From contig NZ_LMHK01000001.1 in assembly GCF_001427875.1 (NCBI RefSeq), forward strand, positions 1,588,892 to 1,652,891: 64,000 bases of DNA. The letters run 5' to 3'. Positions 17,630 to 25,265 of the stretch are shown one piece after another (position 1 is the first letter of the stretch; each line of letters opens with the position of its first letter). Made by a program: the position numbers and the translations under genes. The notes below the pieces were generated by a model. That model ran no database searches, was not told the origin of the DNA, and saw only the letters and a list, made by a program, of their open reading frames with translations. The DNA is from Devosia sp. Root685 (GTDB taxonomy: Bacteria > Pseudomonadota > Alphaproteobacteria > Rhizobiales > Devosiaceae).

Positions 17630-17757
17630 AAAATATCCGCTCCGAACTGCGCCAGAGGTGTTTTGAGCTTCTGTCAGTCCGTAATCAACAAATGCTCGAC
17701 CGGCATATCGCCAATTCTGCGCAATGCCTCTTCACTGTCTAGCCGAACGCCAGGGTT

Positions 17758-18408
17758 TTAGGTCCAGGACTGCGCCAACCTCACCAAGCTGTCTGCTACG
17801 GCCGCCGTGCGTTCAGACACCCTCTGCGGCCTTTTCCTGAGTGCAACAATGTCGGATAGCAAACGCCCTACGTCTGGGCTCGAGTCTTGCTTCTCCAACA
17901 ACTCAACCAATGCTGGTACATGATCGTCATATTCGCGCAGCGAGGGCGGGCTTTCAGGTGCATCAGCCCGGTCCAGCTCCATCATGAGAATGTGTGATAC
18001 AGCCCGCAGCCGCTGCGCTCGCCTGACGATCGGCTCCGTTCCAGGCAGCAAGCGCGCCTCAAAGAACTCGTGGTGGTCTAGGACCAACCGGATTTCGTCC
18101 TCGGTTAGTCTTGAGTCCGGATATTCTGGGTTGGTGCTCATCCGGCGATCCAGGCCAATTGCGACCTGATGCTGTTCGGGTGGCAGGGCGGTTGTCGATA
18201 CGATCGTGCAAGCCTGACCGTCTTCTATCCTGCGACCTTGGCCATCCCGACTGAAACGGAAATTCGTTCGATTGAAAATGTTGCGCGCCAAGAAAGTCGC
18301 ATCGTCGGCACTATAGACCAACAAAAGATCTGGCCGCCCATCCTCCCTGAGCCCGAAGATCAAATCCCCAACTGAGACGGCTTTGAGTGCTTGCGCCCTT
18401 GATGACAT
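17758..18408 (-). CDS. unknown protein following adaptor protein A (possible immunity)
   Basis: 216 residues from ATG 18408 (GGAAAGG 5 bases upstream). I do not recognise the family. The N-terminal part (SVGDLIFGLREDGRPDLLLVY) looks like a compact globular domain; the C-terminal half is helical and acidic. No signal peptide or membrane helix. It overlaps the upstream gene by 98 bases in another frame, an unusually long overlap. Position after the adaptor gene suggests a partner or immunity role, which is inference. GC content is visibly lower than the GTA genes. Confidence 0.6.
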   Translation of the reverse strand: MSSRAQALKAVSVGDLIFGLREDGRPDLLLVYSADDATFLARNIFNRTNFRFSRDGQGRRIEDGQACTIVSTTALPPEQHQVAIGLDRRMSTNPEYPDSRLTEDEIRLVLDHHEFFEARLLPGTEPIVRRAQRLRAVSHILMMELDRADAPESPPSLREYDDHVPALVELLEKQDSSPDVGRLLSDIVALRKRPQRVSERTAAVADSLVRLAQSWT

Positions 18409-18823
18409 CGGTACCTTTCCGTCGGAGATTAGGATCAATCAATTCAATGGTTTCTAGCTGCTCGCGATGCGGCAGCCCCTCAAGGCCGAGAAACTTTATC
18501 GCGCAATGTCGGCAGAGATTCTGCCCGAAGATGCTGTACATCCCCGTTGTACCAAAACTTCCTCCGTTTTGGCATCCGCTAGAAAACCCATCACATCGTG
18601 GAGCAGCCACGAGAATGCGTTCAGGTTCCGCCTCTACGGCTACAAGGCGCGGTAGATCTTCAATCCACTGGCCACCCTCTGGCGTCCCTTTCGGCATTCG
18701 GGGCTGGTCCGGGCGATAGCGCCGCTCTAGCGCTGCAATCAGCACATCAAGCTTGAGCGAAAGCGTTGCCAGCCGGATTTCCAGTCCAAGCGCTTTCAGC
18801 GCCCGCCGAGCAATTCGTGTCAT
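18311..18823 (-). CDS. cassette A adaptor protein with YRPDQPRMPKGTPEGGQW motif
   Basis: 170 residues. Residues 1-34 form a basic amphipathic helix, then the motif YRPDQPRMPKGTPEGGQW (about 36-53), then a variable C-terminus with Cys pairs (CDGFSSGC and LCRHC) that could bind zinc. The same motif opens the C-terminal part of the cassette B protein, whose tail is different. Motifs of the DQPR-(x)-P-x-G-x-P-x-GGQW type occur before toxin-like domains in alphaproteobacterial phage and GTA proteins. ATG 18823 has AAGGAG 11 bases upstream. The last 33 codons overlap the next gene, so the true end could be shorter if there is a frameshift. Confidence 0.6.
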   Translation of the reverse strand: MTRIARRALKALGLEIRLATLSLKLDVLIAALERRYRPDQPRMPKGTPEGGQWIEDLPRLVAVEAEPERILVAAPRCDGFSSGCQNGGSFGTTGMYSIFGQNLCRHCAIKFLGLEGLPHREQLETIELIDPNLRRKGTDVIKGASTQSRLSWGFDLRAQGGWAARSFVGL

Positions 18824-18843
18824 TGCTTACGCTCTCCTTCCGC

Positions 18844-18931
18844 GCCATTCGGGCATAGCCCTCGTGGCCTTGCCCGCTCAAATCGCTCCACCGGAGCAAT
18901 TTGCCTCAAGAGGACGCGGTCAAGCCCACCA
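18844..18931. repeat. direct repeat S2 (copy of portal 3' end)
   Basis: About 88 bases that match S1 (20419-20506) with a few substitutions. S1 includes the last codons of the portal gene (VGLTASS-stop) and the GCTCC palindrome. In S2 the same codons are fused to the gp3.5-like copy. Confidence 0.88.
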
Positions 18932-19025
18932 CCGGCCGACGCCTGTCGGCCAGCGTCCCCGCCAGGTTCCAGGCAAATTGCCGAAACGTCTCTACCGCCG
19001 CTTCCCGGTTTTGCTTGTCCGCCAT
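18906..19025 (-). pseudogene. chimeric copy: gp3.5-like 5' part fused to portal tail
   Basis: 39 codons. The first 28 residues (MADKQNREAAVETFRQFAWN and following LAGTLAD) copy the intact gp3.5-like protein; the end VVGLTASS copies the portal C-terminus. The join marks the crossover of a tandem duplication. It may be translated but is probably a by-product of recombination. Confidence 0.7.
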
Positions 19026-19171
19026 TCACTCGTCCCCCTTGCGAAACAGCCTGTTGAGGCTGGCGATTTCGGTCACGAAATCATTGAACCGCTTATTGGC
19101 CGAAGCCATTTCCCGGAGCGCCCAGACGCGAGATCCCCGCGCTCGATAATGGTCTTGGTGTGGTCGTCCAT
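18932..19171. repeat. direct repeat R2 (gp3.5 region copy)
   Basis: Near-identical second copy of R1 (16779-17030), same orientation, 12 bases shorter. It lies downstream of the cassette B genes. Confidence 0.9.
19026..19171 (-). pseudogene. damaged small GTA gene, copy 2
   Basis: It starts MDDHTKTIIERGDLA at ATG 19171, and the ATG frame closes early. The downstream coding frame VWALREMASANKRFNDF... is displaced by two positions, exactly as in copy 1, so the break predates the duplication. Confidence 0.55.
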
Positions 19172-19188
19172 CCGGGTCCTCCTGGGCA

Positions 19189-19215
19189 ATAAAAAAGCCC
19201 GCCAGAGGCGGGCTT
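19189..19215 (-). terminator. rho-independent terminator inside the GTA operon
   Basis: On the minus strand, AAGCCCGCC TCT GGCGGGCTT is followed by a run of T. The stem has 9 perfect pairs. It lies just after the last cassette B gene and before R2, so it would stop transcription coming from the portal and cassette B toward the protease and capsid genes unless there is read-through or a new promoter. Confidence 0.85.
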
Positions 19216-19278
19216 GGGTGTTCGATGGTTCACATTACTCTTCGGCGGCCCTGAGCCTTTGGCTTGCTTCAGAAGACG

Positions 19279-19623
19279 TCACCGGGCAACCGGCCCGATG
19301 GAAAGCAGCTCATGGCGCGCGCAAGCCACGTCGATGACATAATACTCGTCTGCGCTCCATGTGAATTTGGGCATGAATAGAAATTCGGGCCCATTGGTGG
19401 GAACGGCGCGCGCCCACATATCGCCTAGTCCCTCTGGATCGACAGAGTGGCGCGAATATCCGGGCCGAAAATCTGATGGTGTCGTTCCATCGGCATTGAT
19501 GAGGCTCGACGTGTAGGCTAGCCCGAACACCTCGCCCGGACGTCGCGGCCTGAAGCGCGCCCACTCGCTAAAGAGCAGCGGGCTTGCGCGCTCGGTAACC
19601 GAAATCTTCGTGATGAGCAGCAT
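19279..19623 (-). CDS. cassette B, third gene, unknown 114 aa
   Basis: 114 residues from ATG 19623, 12 bases after the stop of the preceding cassette gene. No family recognised. The C-terminal part (WSADEYYVIDVACARHELL) suggests a small beta-rich globular domain. It could be an immunity-type partner. Lower GC than neighbours. Confidence 0.55.
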   Translation of the reverse strand: MLLITKISVTERASPLLFSEWARFRPRRPGEVFGLAYTSSLINADGTTPSDFRPGYSRHSVDPEGLGDMWARAVPTNGPEFLFMPKFTWSADEYYVIDVACARHELLSIGPVAR

Positions 19624-19635
19624 TCTGAATACCCA

Positions 19636-19992
19636 TCAAACCGTCGGTGTCTTCCGAAGAAAAAACGCACTTTCCGGACTATAGTCGATCACTGCATCAA
19701 GGAATACGGCACGGTGCTTGCGTAACACCGCGAAGAGAAATTTTATCCCGGCGATATCGACGATGTTCTCCTCATTCCACGCCCCCGAACTGACCTCTGC
19801 CTGCGTCCAGAATGCAATGATGACCTGCCCCATTGCGGGCGCTGCATCGCCTAGCGGATATCCAGTACAGATACCGGCCAGCACTGGCGGATTGCCAGGA
19901 GAATGCGCCAAGTATCGCCCCTGAATGTATCGCACGTGATCAAGGGCGGTTTGCGACAGAGAGAATTCTTCGGATCGATAAATATTCGACAT
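19636..19992 (-). CDS. cassette B, second gene, unknown 118 aa
   Basis: 118 residues from ATG 19992 (a TTG four codons upstream is possible). No family recognised; the protein is soluble, with a hydrophobic core segment GQVIIAFWTQAEV and KFLFAVLRKHRAVFLDAVID. It starts 19 bases after the adaptor B stop, consistent with co-expression. Confidence 0.55.
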   Translation of the reverse strand: MSNIYRSEEFSLSQTALDHVRYIQGRYLAHSPGNPPVLAGICTGYPLGDAAPAMGQVIIAFWTQAEVSSGAWNEENIVDIAGIKFLFAVLRKHRAVFLDAVIDYSPESAFFLRKTPTV

Positions 19993-20011
19993 TTTCTCTA
20001 CCAATTATCAT

Positions 20012-20440
20012 TTAGACGCTGGCCACCGGAAATATTGAAGATTGGTGCAGCATTCTCTGACAACCAATCTGGCTCATTGAATCTTGTACCATGATCCACA
20101 TCTGAGTATCGAGATCGTATACGCACATACGAGTGCCATCTTTCAGGCGCCATTCAGTCGCTAGCAAACCAAACTCGGTCAGCGCCAAACGCTGCACATC
20201 AGCATGATCTATTCGGTTTGACGTTGAGTTTCCTTCGAAAGCCCATTGCCCACCCTCCGGCGTTCCCTTGGGCATTCTCGGCTGATCCGGCCGGTATTTC
20301 TGCACCATGTCGTCAAGCGCGAGAGAAAATCGCCGCGCCGAGAGACTAAGCCGAAGGTCGGCCAAGCGATATTCAAACTCGCCCCATGACGCCCTCCCGT
20401 CATAGCCGCTCCCTCCCCGCCATTCGGGCATAGCCCTCAT
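20012..20440 (-). CDS. cassette B adaptor protein with YRPDQPRMPKGTPEGGQW motif
   Basis: 142 residues. A variable N-terminus is followed by a helix (FEYRLADLRLSLSARRFSLA), the motif YRPDQPRMPKGTPEGGQW identical to that in cassette A, and an unrelated C-terminus (LATEWRLKDGTRMCVYDLD and onward). The first codons lie in repeat S1; ATG 20440 or 20431 could be used and neither has a strong ribosome binding site. The gene follows the portal gene directly and precedes two unknown small genes. Confidence 0.6.
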   Translation of the reverse strand: MRAMPEWRGGSGYDGRASWGEFEYRLADLRLSLSARRFSLALDDMVQKYRPDQPRMPKGTPEGGQWAFEGNSTSNRIDHADVQRLALTEFGLLATEWRLKDGTRMCVYDLDTQMWIMVQDSMSQIGCQRMLHQSSIFPVASV

Positions 20441-20506
20441 GGCCTTGCCCGCTCAAATCGCTCCGCCGGAGCGATTTGCCTCAAGAGGATGCGGTCAAGC
20501 CAACCA
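20419..20506. repeat. direct repeat S1 (portal 3' end)
   Basis: Contains the last codons of the portal gene, the palindrome AATCGCTCC-GCC-GGAGCGATT, and the first codons of the cassette B adaptor. It is duplicated as S2 at 18844-18931. Confidence 0.88.
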
Positions 20507-21647
20507 TCTCCCGCTTCTCCGCATCGCTGAGAAACTCCGCCCCACCGACCCGCGCCCACAGCGCCGCCCGATCCTCGGCCAGCGCTTCGACCTCGTCGAA
20601 ATCGGGCACAACTTCGGCGCCTTCGAACGCCGGGCCCAGCCACAGGCTCAGTTCCTGGCTCACCCGCACCACCAGCGGCACCAGGGTTTGCCGCCACAGC
20701 GCCCGGTTGGCCTCGGCCATGTTGGCATAGGTATTGTCGCCGGGAATCCCGAGCAGCATGGGCGGCACCCCGAAGGCGAGCGCAATATCGCGCGCCGCTG
20801 CATGCCGCGCTTCAATAAAGTCCATCTCGCGCGGGCTCATGGCGATGGCCTTCCAGTCGATACCGCCATCGAGCACCATGGGCCGTCCGGCATTGGCGGC
20901 GCCGGAGAAATTCTCCTCCAGCTCTTCCTTGAGCCGCCGGAACTGCTCCTCCGTCAGCGTGCCGCCGCCGGACGAATAGACCAGCGCTCCGCTCGGCCGC
21001 GCCGCATTGTCGAGCAGCGCCTTGTTCCACTGCGCCGAGGCATTGTGAATATCGAGGCTCGTCTGCGCCGCCTCGAGCGGCCCCATGCCGTAATGGTCAT
21101 CCATGGGATGAAACAGCGCCATGTGCAAAATGCCCGGCAGCGGCGCACTCTCCTGCGAAATCCGCACCGTCTTGCCGCCCGCCGTATAGTCATAGCCCAC
21201 CGGCCAGCCATCGCCTCCGGCCACCACCCGCATGCGGTCGGGCCGCAAGACGAACAGCGCCTTCACGCCACCTTCGACGATCCCCGCCTGCAGATAGGCG
21301 TTCCCCGCAGTCTGCAGATAGGCGTAAACCGCCTCCAGCATTTCCGCGCCCGATTGCCGCCCATTGGGCCGTTGCAAGAGACTTTTAAGCGGATGCTCGC
21401 TCACCACCTTGCCATCGACCCGCACCGTTAGGGGCACCCGGTTCGCCGTCTCGGCAATCAGCCTGACACAGCGATAAACCACCGGATTGCGCATAAACCC
21501 CTGATTGACGAGGCTGGCATAGCCCCGCCCGCTCCATTGCGCCTGCCCCAGCGCGCTGAGCGTCATCAGCGTCTGCCCCGAAAAATTCTTGGTTTCGCTG
21601 GGCGCGTTCGTCCGTCCGCCGAAAAGGCGGTTCATCCAGTTCGGCAT
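20481..21647 (-). CDS. GTA portal protein (gp3, HK97 family)
   Basis: 388 residues. HK97-type portal signatures are seen: NPVVYRCVRLIAETANRVPL near residue 53, LLQRPN, a QAGIVEGGVKALFVLRPDRM segment, and the C-terminal helix PMLLGIPGDNTYANMAEANR. It forms the DNA entry ring with terminase. The ATG carries the shared leader AAAGGACCAAAAAATG. Its final codons are part of the duplicated segment S1. Confidence 0.92.
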   Translation of the reverse strand: MPNWMNRLFGGRTNAPSETKNFSGQTLMTLSALGQAQWSGRGYASLVNQGFMRNPVVYRCVRLIAETANRVPLTVRVDGKVVSEHPLKSLLQRPNGRQSGAEMLEAVYAYLQTAGNAYLQAGIVEGGVKALFVLRPDRMRVVAGGDGWPVGYDYTAGGKTVRISQESAPLPGILHMALFHPMDDHYGMGPLEAAQTSLDIHNASAQWNKALLDNAARPSGALVYSSGGGTLTEEQFRRLKEELEENFSGAANAGRPMVLDGGIDWKAIAMSPREMDFIEARHAAARDIALAFGVPPMLLGIPGDNTYANMAEANRALWRQTLVPLVVRVSQELSLWLGPAFEGAEVVPDFDEVEALAEDRAALWARVGGAEFLSDAEKREMVGLTASS

Positions 21648-21684
21648 TTTTTGGTCCTTTAGCTCGCCCCGATCACCGGACAGA

Positions 21685-21796
21685 AACCCCCACCCAACCT
21701 CCCCCTGGCAGGGGGAGGAGTAGGTCAGCGGCCCACCAGCATTCCCACAAACGCGATAGATCCCTCCCCCTACCAGGGGGAGGCTAGGTGGGGGTT
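21685..21796. repeat. 112-bp inverted repeat with CCACC(T)AACCTCCCCCTGGCAGG arms
   Basis: Arms AACCCCCACCCAACCTCCCC and GGGGAGGCTAGGTGGGGGTT are separated by about 45 bases. Half copies occur at 13523-13561 and 59636-59718. It fills the gap between large terminase and portal. Confidence 0.85.
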
Positions 21797-21800
21797 CTCG

Positions 21801-23141
21801 CTAAACCCACCGCACCCGCGGCCCTGCGCCCTTGAGCAGCAATTCCGTCAGCGCCCACACCAGCGCATCCACCCGGTCCGGCGAATGCCCATCGGCCTTG
21901 CCATCCGGCCCAAAGGCGCAAAGTTCATCTTCGAGCGCGGTCAGTCCCGGCACATGCGCCACAAGCCCACGCCCATAAAGCGCCGCCACCGGCTCCGCCC
22001 GCAGCCATTTTCCGCGCGTCGCGCGCACTTCGACCACCGGCACTGAGGCATCCACCTGCGATAGCAAATTCTTCACCAGGTCACCGCCCTGATTGACTTC
22101 CACCACGATCGCATCGGCTGCATGCGCCTCAAACGCCGCCACCGCGCGCCGGGCCCAGACCAGCGGCGCCACGCCTTTGAGCGTCGCATCCTCCAGCACC
22201 AGAACGCCGTCCCCGCTCCGCCCCGCCACCACGATCCCGCAGGCATCCGAGCGCGCCGTCCCGGTCACCGGCGGATCGACTGCGACGACAATCCGCCCCG
22301 TCACCGGCCCGCCCTCATGAAACATGCCGCGCTGCCAGAGCGCATCGGGCCGATCCTCGATCAGTTCCCCGTCGAGTTCCTGTCTTCCGAGCACCGTGCC
22401 CTGGTAGCGCGCCACCACGGCACCAAGAAACTGCGGCGCCAATTGCGCCTTGTTCTCCGCCGTCGTCATGCGCACTGTCACCGTGTGCGGATCGGCCAGC
22501 AATCGCTTGATCAGTTTTGTCGGCCGCGGCGTCGTCGTCACTAATTGGCGCGGCCGATCCCCCAGCCGCAGCCCAAACTGCAATTGGTCAAATGCATCTT
22601 CCGCGCGCGGCCATTTGCCGGCCTCGTCGCACCAGGCCGCGGCAAATTGCGGCCCGCGAAACCGCTCGGGGTCCGATGCCGTCATGATCCAGGCTTCCAC
22701 CCCATTGGGCCAGACCAGCCGATTGCCACCGCGCAGGATCGGCCGGTCATCGTCGGGATGCACCGCAATGATACCGCTCTCGCCCCGCACCATGATGCTC
22801 AGCGCCTCAGTCATGGTTTCACCCACCAGCGCAATGGGCGTCACCTTGTCCCGTGCAAGTTCCCGAACCCATTCCGCCCCGGCCCGCGTCTTGCCCGAGC
22901 CACGCCCGCCCAGCAGCAGCCAGGTCGTCCAGTCGCCCTCGGGCGGCAATTGCTTGGGCAGCGCCCAGCGGTGCCACTCAAAATATTGTTTTTCAGCCTC
23001 TTCATCGGAGAGCGCTGCCACTACCTTTTCGGAAGTGAGCACCTCACCGGGCGGTGTAGGATGCTCCATCGAGAGGTCGAGTTCTTCTTGCAAAACGTCG
23101 CTCCCCAAAAACATCCTGCCGCCTGAAGGCAGCGACGTCAC
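21801..23141 (-). CDS. GTA large terminase (gp2)
   Basis: 446 residues. Walker A GGRGSGKT at residues 78-85, a Walker B-like AAWCDEAGKW, and a nuclease core beginning VAVDPPVTGTARSDACGIVV with acidic residues. It packages host DNA into particles. The GTG start at 23141 overlaps the small terminase stop (GTGA), supporting coupled translation; the 30 residues before the usual conserved start are rather polar and a later start is possible. Confidence 0.92.
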   Translation of the reverse strand: MTSLPSGGRMFLGSDVLQEELDLSMEHPTPPGEVLTSEKVVAALSDEEAEKQYFEWHRWALPKQLPPEGDWTTWLLLGGRGSGKTRAGAEWVRELARDKVTPIALVGETMTEALSIMVRGESGIIAVHPDDDRPILRGGNRLVWPNGVEAWIMTASDPERFRGPQFAAAWCDEAGKWPRAEDAFDQLQFGLRLGDRPRQLVTTTPRPTKLIKRLLADPHTVTVRMTTAENKAQLAPQFLGAVVARYQGTVLGRQELDGELIEDRPDALWQRGMFHEGGPVTGRIVVAVDPPVTGTARSDACGIVVAGRSGDGVLVLEDATLKGVAPLVWARRAVAAFEAHAADAIVVEVNQGGDLVKNLLSQVDASVPVVEVRATRGKWLRAEPVAALYGRGLVAHVPGLTALEDELCAFGPDGKADGHSPDRVDALVWALTELLLKGAGPRVRWV

Positions 23142-23542
23142 CGCGCCTTGAACTGCTCCATGCGCTTGACCAGCTTGGCCCGCAGGTCCGTCATGTCCTT
23201 GCGGCTCGCCGGCTCCACATTGGGCTTGGCCGCCCCCAGCTCGATCAACTTGTCGAGTGTCTTCACCTGCGTGGCCAAAACATTGACCTGCTTATCGATC
23301 GGCTCATCCACGGCCGCCTCCAGTTTTCTGATTTGCTTGTCGAGCACCTTGAGCATGCGGGCCACGAGATCGGCCTGTTTGGGCACTCTCGCCCTCGCGC
23401 CCAGCCAGCCTTCCATTTCGCGGCGATAGCGCAATTGCGCCACGCTGATCCCATGCCGCCGGCAGATGACCGTCGGCAGAAACTGGCGACCCTCATATTC
23501 TTCGCGAATGGAGGACCAGTCCGGCATCGCCACTTCGCTCAT
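23138..23542 (-). CDS. GTA small terminase (gp1)
   Basis: 134 residues: an N-terminal helix-turn-helix-like part (REEYEGRQFLPTVICRRHGI, RYRREMEGWLG) and a coiled-coil C-terminus, as in GTA gp1 proteins. It is the first gene of the cluster with a strong ribosome binding site AGGAGG 8 bases before the ATG. The promoter must lie in the 100-base gap to the Hsp70 gene or further upstream; no clear motif is visible. Confidence 0.82.
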   Translation of the reverse strand: MSEVAMPDWSSIREEYEGRQFLPTVICRRHGISVAQLRYRREMEGWLGARARVPKQADLVARMLKVLDKQIRKLEAAVDEPIDKQVNVLATQVKTLDKLIELGAAKPNVEPASRKDMTDLRAKLVKRMEQFKAR

Positions 23543-23642
23543 GCCCGCTGCCTCCTGCTCTATCGAAACCCAATTGTTCGACTATGCCTGAAGACTAGCA
23601 GATCACCGTGACGCGGGGATTAGATGGATAAGTTGGATAAGT

Positions 23643-24902
23643 TCAGGCGCCGAAAACGCGCTTCGCTTCCAGCGCCAGCCCCAGCCCCACCGAGCCCAGC
23701 ACGTCGGTGCGCACCACATCAGCCTCGGGGAACAGCGCCTGCAACCGCCCCGCCACCGCTGGCACCAAAGTCGAACCGCCGGTCAGGATCAGGCTATCCA
23801 CCGCCTCGGCCCCGACGCCGGCGCGACGCAAGGTTTCAAGAATGGTCGCCTCAAGCCGCCGGATCGAATCCGCCAACGCCTGCCCCAGTTCCGCCGCCGT
23901 GATCGCAGTCGAAATCTCGCGGTCGCGCACCGGAAACAAAAACTGCGTCATGTCCGCGTCCGAAAGCGCAATCTTGGCCTCTTCCACCCGACCGATCAGC
24001 CTGTGGCCCAGCCGATCCTCGACCAGCATGACCATGGTTTCCACCATGTCCGGCTCCGCGGCCTCGCGTACAGTCGAGCGCAGATCGCGAATGGCCTTGG
24101 CGTCGTAAAGCCGGTTGATCCGGTGCCAGGTCGAAAGGTCGACATAGGGCGCCACTGGCAGGTAGCGTTTTTTATCCCGCGTCTCCGAACCCAGCCCGAG
24201 TTCGGGCATCACCTTGGCCATGGCCAGCAGCCGGTCAAAATCCGTCCCGCCGATATGGACACCGGCCGTCGACAGAATATCCCCGCTCCGATCCGCCAGC
24301 CCACTGCGCTCAGGCGAAACCCGCACCACCGAAAAGTCCGACGTACCGCCGCCAAGATCGACGATCAGCGCCAGCTTTTCCCCTGCCACCTGCCGCTCAT
24401 AGTCGAGCGCGGCCGCAATCGGTTCGAACTGAAAGGCGATCTCCTCAAAACCCTGCGCCCGCACGGCGGCCTCAAGCTGGTCCTGCGCCTCGGCGTCAGC
24501 TTGCCGGTCGTCATCGACGAAATGCACCGGCCGGCCCATCACGACCTGCGTAAGCTCCCCACCGAGTTCCGCCTCGGCCCGGCGCTTCAATTCGCCGACA
24601 AAGCTGCCGATGATCTCGCCAAAACCTAGCCGCCGCGCCTTCACCCGCGTCGTATCGCCATAAAGCGCCGTCCCGAGCACGCTCTTGAGCGAGCGCATCA
24701 ACCGCCCATCGGCCCCCGACACATATTCGGCCACTGCGGCACGCCCGAAATAGAGCCTGTCGTCTTCAAAATTGAAAAACAGCACGCTCGGAATAGTCCG
24801 GCTGCCGCCCTCGAGCGCCAGAAGATCAGGATGCCCATCGGCGCCGACGCGTCCGAGGGTCGAGTTCGAAGTGCCGAAGTCGAGGCCACAGCCAAGCGCC
24901 AT
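23643..24902 (-). CDS. Hsp70-family ATPase, YegD-like
   Basis: 419 residues, an actin-like ATPase without the substrate-binding domain of DnaK. Phosphate-binding motifs: GLDFGTSNSTLG at the N-terminus, VDLGGGTSDFSVV near the middle and LTGGSTLVPAV near the C-terminus. The family is the YegD type of unknown client. Single gene; it ends 100 bases before the GTA cluster and is in the same orientation, but no evidence links it to GTA function. Confidence 0.87.
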   Translation of the reverse strand: MALGCGLDFGTSNSTLGRVGADGHPDLLALEGGSRTIPSVLFFNFEDDRLYFGRAAVAEYVSGADGRLMRSLKSVLGTALYGDTTRVKARRLGFGEIIGSFVGELKRRAEAELGGELTQVVMGRPVHFVDDDRQADAEAQDQLEAAVRAQGFEEIAFQFEPIAAALDYERQVAGEKLALIVDLGGGTSDFSVVRVSPERSGLADRSGDILSTAGVHIGGTDFDRLLAMAKVMPELGLGSETRDKKRYLPVAPYVDLSTWHRINRLYDAKAIRDLRSTVREAAEPDMVETMVMLVEDRLGHRLIGRVEEAKIALSDADMTQFLFPVRDREISTAITAAELGQALADSIRRLEATILETLRRAGVGAEAVDSLILTGGSTLVPAVAGRLQALFPEADVVRTDVLGSVGLGLALEAKRVFGA

Positions 24903-25265
24903 TTCAAACCGTCCATCTCTAGGGAAAAGCGCGGCAACCGCGCGAGGGACGGCCCCTATAAGGGGTTGTCATCCAGTTGGCAAGTTAACGCGCTTAACGC
25001 CAGCGACCATCCCGAAACGGCAGGTGGTCCCGCCGTAGCGACACCTTCAGTAGCCCTCATGGTGAGGTGCTTTGCGTAAGCAAAGCCTCGAACCACGGGG
25101 GCGTGGCGCCAATGCATCGGGGCTACTGTTACGTCAGCTCAATCGTGCAGCCACCCAGCGCTGTCACCCCGGCGAAGGCCGGGGCCCATCCCGAGATCCC
25201 AAGGTTGAAGCGCGACTGCTCCAGCAGCTCTCATGGTGAAGTGCGAAAGCTAGCGTTGGGCGTGC
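24903..25265. repeat. intergenic region with dispersed repeats
   Basis: No gene seen. It holds a copy of the CCTCATGGTGAGGTG...CCTCGAACCACGGGGGCG repeat (25051-25131), a CACCCCGGCGAAGGCCGGGG palindrome (about 25165-25190), and a second partial CTCATGGTGAAGTGCG. Confidence 0.6.

Noticed and set aside
16779..20507. Insertion sequence or transposon as the source of the cassette region
   Set aside because: No transposase frame and no terminal inverted repeats at the edges; the duplicated flanks are GTA gene parts.
5221..23542. Interpretation as an integrated temperate prophage
   Set aside because: No integrase, repressor, replication gene, tRNA or att-like repeat seen at either end, and gene order and sizes match GTAs. 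The flanks are ordinary chromosomal genes.
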